Assembly (NCBI GenBank): GCA_040772685.1
Contig: JAXGXQ010000003.1
Coordinates: 1 to 64,000 of the forward strand
Direction: 5' to 3'
Source: JAXGXQ01 sp040772685
GTDB lineage: Bacteria > Bacillota > Clostridia > Saccharofermentanales > UBA5734
Length of the DNA: 64,000 bases
Under the pieces are notes generated by a model. The model made no database searches and was not told where the DNA came from. It worked only from the letters and a program-made list of their open reading frames with translations. How positions within the stretch are numbered: position 1 is the first letter of the stretch; every line of letters starts with the position of its first letter. This document shows positions 63,701-64,000 of this stretch, in pieces. Made by a program: the position numbers and the translations under genes.

Positions 63701-64000
63701 CGGTGTCACAGTAACCGATCCGCTGCTGAGCAGCCCGATCACCCTTTCCGCCACAACCATTCCGGTGGGCGGTTCCGTAACCGGCACAGCCACCTACGTT
63801 GTCACTCAGGCTGATGTCGATGCCGGCAAGGTCTATAACCTGGCCACTGCCGACTCCGAAGAATCACCGCCTGATGAGGATGATGAAGAAACACCGCTGC
63901 CACAGAATCCGGAGCTTTCGCTGGTTAAAACCGGCACCTGGATTGATGCTGACGACGACGGCTTCGCCGCCGTGGGCGATCTGATCAACTACACCTTCCA
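57729..64000 (+). CDS. Giant secreted VWA and DUF11/DUF7507-repeat surface protein (3' end outside window)
   Basis: Reading frame open for 2090 codons to the window edge. Order: a signal peptide with long charged n-region and hydrophobic core (about 1-49, ending near MAAG); a von Willebrand A domain with MIDAS residues Asp95, Ser97 and Ser99 (DQSGS), GGTN and LLSDGQPT; a cadherin-like/Big-type domain (about 420-530, AVNDAYETTVGATL to YTYQIKT); one divergent DUF11-like unit (about 533-643); then 14 copies of a 109-residue repeat from residue 645. GAGGTG precedes the ATG. The family makes large adhesins or matrix proteins; anchoring (LPxTG or S-layer domain) must lie beyond 64000. The c-di-GMP riboswitch upstream suggests control of adhesion. 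Confidence 0.9.
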   Translation, partial: MKKLINQTLEPLTGGRTLLQSKRLRSLTSVLLTLVLILGLLPAMPLMAAGPAPGEVTINKTSVRVGNTRDYDVTLTVKGEPLETPVKNDIVLVLDQSGSMAWGITGNQNPGAGNRRWDILKAAADNFVNQVLSTELAPHNRIAVVSYSGSSGRNDTAWNDSWERIDFSNNAAAVKNSYGSLSPSGGTNVEAGFLEADETMDGARAAADKYVILLSDGQPTYRYDNSGITVGNGNDYDAQHTADAIGRAQAIKTNHPGTKIFTIGINTDSDATRRSNLLATLNPSGSNKYQDKFFEITTAAGMNAVFAELATLITASTVATDAVVKDYIENGFSFVNFISMDPAASASHGSGIITWNLGSITNTTKTLKFRVHASDPIYGAAFTNDYTDPDSGADLTFTPVSANTKYSGVTTLDFPQPSVPVPPIAVNDAYETTVGATLTINAANGVLKNDKSTDHRQDGGTATSINNSVTVVSGPAHGTLTQNPDGSFTYVADSSYIGDVTYTYQIKTKVVINGVETVLTDTAVVTIHIKGYKLNVEKTSTTTEITAAGQVVPYTFTVTNTGNTTLTEITVVDLLLDAPATYVSGDTNGDDKLQTTETWVYTGSRTVTQAEIDAGGNLTNTVTADSKESAPDTDNHSIPIRKTAALNLTKTGSFNAGANGVADVGELITYNFTIANTGNVTLTGVTLNDPLLGGAITLSATTIPVGGFVTGTATYAVTQANINAGKVDNTATADSNQTGPDTDSETVNLPQNAALNLTKTGSFAAGANGVADVGELITYNFTIANTGNVTLTGVTLNDPLLGGAITLSATTIPVGGSVTGTATYAVTQADINAGKVDNTATADSNQTGPDTDSETVNLPQNAALNLTKTGSFAAGANGVADVGELITYNFTIANTGNVTLTGVTLNDPLLGGAITLSATTIPVGGSVTGTATYAVTQADINAGKVDNTATADSDQTGPDTDSETVNLPQNAALNLTKTGSFDAGADGFADVGELITYNFTIVNTGNVTLIGVTLTDPLLGGAIALSATTIPVGGSVTGTATYPVTQADINAGKVDNTATADSNQTGPDTDSETVNLPQNAALNLTKTGSLDAGEDGYADAGELITYSFTITNTGNVTLTGVTLNDPLLGGAITLSATTIPVGGSVTGTANYVLTQADVDAGKVDNTATADSNQTDPDTDSETVNLPQKPDLTLVKTGSFAAGADGVAQPGELITYSFTVTNTGNVTLTGVTLNDPLLGGAIALSATTIPVGGFVTGTATYPVTQADINAGKVDNTATADSDQTGPDTDSEKVNLPQNAALNLTKTGSFAAGADGVAQPGELITYNFTIANTGNVTLTGVTLNDPLLGGAITLSATTIPVGGSVTGTATYPVTQADINAGKVDNTATADSDQTGPDTDSEKVNLPQNAALNLTKTGSFAAGANGVADVGELITYNFTVANTGNVTLTGVTLNDPLLGGAITLSATTIPVGGSVTGTATYPVTQADINAGKVDNTATADSDQTGPDTDSAKVNLPQNAALNLTKTGSFAAGADGFADVGELITYTFTVTNTGNVTLTGVTVTDPLLSSPITLSATTIPVGGSVTGTATYAVTQADINAGKVYNLATADSEESPPDEDDEETPLPQNPKLALVKTSSFDAGEDGFADVGELITYTFTVANIGNVTLTGVTVTDPLLSSPITLSATTIPVGGSVTGTATYVVTQADIDAGKVYNLATADSEESPPDEDDEETPLPQNPKLALVKTGSFGAGEDGFADVGELITYTFTVTNIGNVTLTGVTVTDPLLSSPITLSATTIPVGGSVTGTATYVVTQADIDAGKVYNLATADSEESPPDEDDEETPLPQNPKLALVKTSSFDAGADGFADVGELITYTFTITNTGNVTLTGVSVTDPLLSSPITLSATTIPVGGSVTGTATYVVTQADIDAGEVYNLATADSEESPPDEDDEETPLPQNPKLALVKTSSFDAGADGFADVGELITYTFTVANIGNVTLTGVTVTDPLLSSPITLSATTIPVGGSVTGTATYVVTQADVDAGKVYNLATADSEESPPDEDDEETPLPQNPELSLVKTGTWIDADDDGFAAVGDLINYTF
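59661..64000 (+). repeat. Tandem array of 327-bp repeats (13 full and 1 partial) encoding 109-residue DUF7507-type units
   Basis: Copies begin at 59661, 59988, 60315, 60642, 60969, 61296, 61623, 61950, 62277, 62604, 62931, 63258, 63585 and 63912; every step is exactly 327 bp, so there is no net insertion or deletion. Each unit reads LTKTGSFxAGxxGxADVGELITYxFT, then NTGNVTLTGVT, DPLL, ATTIPVGG and TQADINAGKV. Copies 1-8 (type A) have DPLLGG and end in TDSETVNLPQN or a variant; copies 10-14 (type B) have DPLLSSP and an acidic end, SEESPPDEDDEETPLPQN; copy 9 is mixed. Many copies are nearly identical also at silent positions, which shows recent duplication or gene conversion. Confidence 0.97.

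Noticed and set aside
59661..64000. CRISPR or other direct-repeat array
   Set aside because: The unit is 327 bp with no unique spacers, and the array is one open reading frame coding for 109-residue protein repeats.

Overview
The window looks like a chromosomal segment of an anaerobic, fermentative Gram-positive bacterium, most likely an uncultured member of the Clostridia (Bacillota). This is inferred from the gene content: a monomeric [FeFe] hydrogenase, 4-hydroxybutyryl-CoA dehydratase with its crotonyl-CoA partners, a split transketolase, strong AGGAGG-type ribosome binding sites, sigma-A promoters and no respiratory genes. Species cannot be named from the sequence alone.

Layout. 1-8.7 kb: the end of a class A penicillin-binding protein, proB, a Lon protease with an odd basic N-terminal tail, and the str operon (rpsL-rpsG-fusA-tuf) on the minus strand. 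8.9-20.8 kb: a thioredoxin-like [2Fe-2S] protein and a monomeric [FeFe] hydrogenase, enolase, a Nat-type ABC exporter coupled to a degenerate EAL protein, NAD synthetase, an ABC exporter, mutM and a ferredoxin. 21-33.4 kb: an alpha-oxoamine synthase paired with a BusR-like GntR/RCK_C regulator; a 2-oxoacid dehydrogenase complex (E2, E3, fused E1) divergent from a DeoR regulator and lipoate ligase; then zwf and a metal-dependent cyclase. 33.6-40.5 kb: a split transketolase and a full branched-chain-amino-acid-type ABC importer (livK-H-M-G-F). 41-52.6 kb: a cupin and a short-chain dehydrogenase, then a long minus-strand operon running 4-hydroxybutyrate dehydrogenase, 4-hydroxybutyryl-CoA dehydratase, NifU-like protein, CoA transferase, thiolase, crotonase, 3-hydroxyacyl-CoA dehydrogenase and zinc alcohol dehydrogenase. 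A FadR-type GntR regulator and an LrgA/LrgB pair lie upstream. 52.7-56.9 kb: a HerA-like ATPase, a nucleotide pyrophosphatase-like enzyme and a YbaK deacylase. 57.3-64 kb: a probable cyclic-di-GMP-I riboswitch followed by a giant secreted VWA/repeat protein that runs off the right edge.

How the parts fit. The 4-hydroxybutyrate operon can feed both succinate-semialdehyde-derived carbon (via 4-hydroxybutyryl-CoA) and acetyl-CoA (via thiolase, 3-hydroxybutyryl-CoA and crotonase) into crotonyl-CoA. Butyryl-CoA dehydrogenase and succinate-semialdehyde dehydrogenase are not in the window. The 2-oxoacid dehydrogenase, lipoate ligase and DeoR regulator form a lipoylation-dependent unit. The surface protein, the c-di-GMP riboswitch and the EAL-like protein suggest c-di-GMP-controlled adhesion.

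The most interesting signals are: (1) the riboswitch-controlled giant adhesin with 14 copies of a 327-bp repeat in perfect register; (2) a 12-13 base palindrome-like word placed just downstream of the -10 boxes of three separate promoters (liv operon, 4-hydroxybutyrate operon, adhesin), which looks like one regulon; and (3) a NifU-like scaffold gene inserted by overlapping reading frames between the dehydratase and CoA transferase genes.
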